This document shows positions 3,864-5,768 of a DNA stretch of 5,768 nt, piece by piece. The position numbers were made by a program, and so were the translations under genes. Within the stretch, counting starts at the first letter, position 1. Every line of letters starts with the position of its first letter. The notes beneath the pieces are model-generated. The model did not search any database. It was not told the origin of the DNA and was given only the letters and a program-made list of their open reading frames with translations. The DNA lies in NCBI GenBank assembly GCA_900555605.1, contig USLW01000152.1, positions 1 through 5,768 on the forward strand, in the 5' to 3' direction. The stretch comes from an uncultured Clostridium sp. (GTDB lineage Bacteria > Bacillota > Clostridia > UBA1212 > UBA1255).

Positions 3864-5768
3864 TTAGTTCAGCATAATGCCGGATATTTTCGCAAAGGAG
3901 TCCAGGGAATATGAACGGATCTCCTGTGCTGTAATGACGTAGAAGGCCTCCTCAATAAACAGACCGCGGACACTTTCGTAATAAGGATATCCCCCTGTTT
4001 CCGTAAGATCCAGCTCCGCACGCTTCACAAAGCCCGTCTCCGGATCATATCCGAATATCAGATAGGTCCCGTTGGCAGCAAATGCAATCAGGTTCTTGCT
4101 TTGATTCACAAGGATCGCCTTATGGTTATAAGAAGCTTCAGACCAGCTGTATTGCATCCCCAATAAATACGTATGAATTTCAGAAACATCCGCAGGATCG
4201 GATACGTCGAACATGCTGAGCTTCATCCCGCCGACGGCACCGGTATTCGGATCGGCATCCTTTCCGATTCCGAGAAGCAGTCCCTGCCCATACGGATGCA
4301 GATATTCCGAAAAACCGGGGATCTTCAAGGCACTCAGAATTTGAGGAGACTGCGGATCCTTCAGGTCCACGGCAAACAGCGGATCAACCTGGCGAAAAGT
4401 AACAAAATATCCGATTTCTCCGTCAAACCGCACCGAATATACCCGCTCACCCGGTGCTACGTCTTCTATTTTTCCTACAACTCGCATCTGTTCATCCAAT
4501 ACATAAAGATGATTTATTCTGCCGGTTTCAGACTGCATTGCCGAATCCACCGCAGAATTGCTGTCATTGTATATCCGATAGCGGTCTTCTGTTGTCACAA
4601 TGCGGAAGCAGCCATTGTAAACATCCATGGAAAATTGATTCAGGACCGTGCCCGGCACCGTGCCGGAGGCGGCAAAAGACACAAAACCGCGGTCCATTGT
4701 AAATTTCAGGAGCGTTGTATTCGCCGAAACCACACCGTCCGTTTCCGAGCTTGCACTCACGGCGATTACCATCATATCGGCATTTGCATACAAATTCTTT
4801 CCGCTGCCCAGCACGGCCTTAGATGAGATATGATTCTCCGGCTTTTGCGTATCCGCACCGGTTACGACAATATAAGAAGAAGTCTTCGGATTAGGGACAA
4901 TTGTGATATCCGCTGCCGCAAGCGCAGTCTGTTCACGTGCATCCGTATAAAGGTACGGCGTATACGTCGCCGGATCACTTTTTTTGATATCCCGATTGAC
5001 GGAATGTACGGTGGTAACATACAGGATATCTCCCACCATGCGTGACGACAGGTATCTTCCGCTTTGTCCCAGCCGCTTCATCAGAACCGGATTCGTGCGG
5101 TCAGTCATATCATAAATCTCAGCGCATACGGACTGCCGGCCGCCGGATACATGAGCAGATCCATCAAGGGGACCTCTCCATGCATCGTCATAAGCATCCT
5201 TTCCGGCTTCATCCGTATACGTCGTCTCCTTTTCCAACAAAATCAGACGGTTATCCGTAATGTAAAGCTCAAAGGCAGCAGCAACCGATCTCTCATTCTG
5301 TTTTTCACCCGCATGCGTTTTGGTTCGTTCCAGCCTTGATACAATGGTTAAATTTCCGTCATCCGCTGCTGCGATATAGATATAGGAGCCGGATACCGCA
5401 TAAATATAGCGTCCGTCTGTCTTAACGATATCAGCCTCCTGCACGCCCGCCACCTGCAGATTTGTATCGGAATACTCGGGGTTTCGGCTGCCTTCTCCAT
5501 TCGGCACGTTGACATCCATATCTGCACTTTCGGAAGAAGGTGCATAGAGTACTTTTTCCGCGCTGTCATTCTTTAAAGCCGGACGGAACAAGCCTGCCAG
5601 CAAATCCCCGAAGGACCACGCTTCCTTTTCCGGTTTCTGCAGCGTGCGGATTACCTCATAGATTTGATCATAGCTCTCCGCAGCAGCAATCAGGTGTTTC
5701 GGCAGCGGCCGGAAATTTGTAAGATTGAAAAAACGGACGGAGAGCAGCACAACCGCAAGGCAGGCAGC
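3864..5768 (-). CDS. Secreted or membrane-anchored beta-propeller domain protein (PF09826-like), N-terminus beyond right edge
   Basis: At least 634 residues; function unknown. The region from about 5481 leftwards carries the family hallmark YSDTNLQVAGVQEADIVKTD followed by GRYIYAVSGSYIYI. Repeating propeller blades follow: ILYVTTVHS, LFAVDLKDPQSPQILSALKI, LHPYGQGLLLGIGKD, MKLSMFDVSDP, YNHKAILVNQSKNLIAFAANG. It ends with a final blade, FYVITAQEIRSYSL. Such proteins are placed outside the cell membrane and are thought to be distant relatives of WD-40 propellers. The frame is open through the right edge: codons before the GTG at 5750 read AACLAVV and continue into LLSVRFF, the end of a hydrophobic helix. 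That GTG is therefore probably internal, and the true start, with most of the membrane anchor or signal, is outside the window. The stop lies 54 bases from that of convergent prmA. No clear terminator follows; only a GCCATATGGC palindrome (3853-3862) is seen. Confidence 0.88.
   Translation of the reverse strand, partial: AACLAVVLLSVRFFNLTNFRPLPKHLIAAAESYDQIYEVIRTLQKPEKEAWSFGDLLAGLFRPALKNDSAEKVLYAPSSESADMDVNVPNGEGSRNPEYSDTNLQVAGVQEADIVKTDGRYIYAVSGSYIYIAAADDGNLTIVSRLERTKTHAGEKQNERSVAAAFELYITDNRLILLEKETTYTDEAGKDAYDDAWRGPLDGSAHVSGGRQSVCAEIYDMTDRTNPVLMKRLGQSGRYLSSRMVGDILYVTTVHSVNRDIKKSDPATYTPYLYTDAREQTALAAADITIVPNPKTSSYIVVTGADTQKPENHISSKAVLGSGKNLYANADMMVIAVSASSETDGVVSANTTLLKFTMDRGFVSFAASGTVPGTVLNQFSMDVYNGCFRIVTTEDRYRIYNDSNSAVDSAMQSETGRINHLYVLDEQMRVVGKIEDVAPGERVYSVRFDGEIGYFVTFRQVDPLFAVDLKDPQSPQILSALKIPGFSEYLHPYGQGLLLGIGKDADPNTGAVGGMKLSMFDVSDPADVSEIHTYLLGMQYSWSEASYNHKAILVNQSKNLIAFAANGTYLIFGYDPETGFVKRAELDLTETGGYPYYESVRGLFIEEAFYVITAQEIRSYSLDSFAKISGIMLN

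Noticed and set aside
4173..4826. Long plus-strand open frame inside the beta-propeller gene
   Set aside because: It is rich in Arg, His and Ile with no domain resemblance and lies antisense to clear propeller blades.

Overview
The window reads as chromosomal DNA of a Gram-positive, clostridia-like Firmicute. This is an inference from purine-rich Shine-Dalgarno sites, a lipoprotein-type solute-binding protein, a clostridial-style glycerophosphodiesterase and a beta-propeller protein of a family common in Clostridia. Base composition is close to half G+C. I see no rRNA, tRNA, CRISPR array, transposase or phage gene, and five protein genes, two of them cut by the window edges.

Layout. On the minus strand at the left is an ABC importer operon of the iron-siderophore/heme/cobalamin class. 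A lipoprotein solute-binding protein (1552 down to 530) is followed, with an ATGA overlap, by its FecCD/BtuC-type permease, which runs off the left edge; an ATPase gene would be expected beyond it. The operon has a recognisable promoter and a short leader with two hairpins ahead of a strong ribosome binding site. Across a divergent intergenic region (1553-1901), a sigma-A-type promoter drives a plus-strand glycerophosphodiester phosphodiesterase (GDPD) gene. Its TIM-barrel core is intact, but there is an unusual Pro/Arg-rich 40-codon block near the C-terminus flanked by an 8-bp direct repeat.

After 144-162 bases holding a candidate promoter and a striking palindrome comes prmA (ribosomal protein L11 methyltransferase, plus strand), which ends in a hairpin that spans its own stop codon. 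Convergent with it on the minus strand is a large secreted or membrane-anchored beta-propeller protein whose N-terminus lies beyond the right edge.

The genes do not form one pathway. The left pair is a nutrient importer; GDPD recycles phospholipid head groups; PrmA modifies the ribosome; the propeller is an extracytoplasmic protein of unknown function. I found no convincing new multi-gene system. The observations most worth checking are the in-frame block in the GDPD gene and the palindrome in front of prmA.
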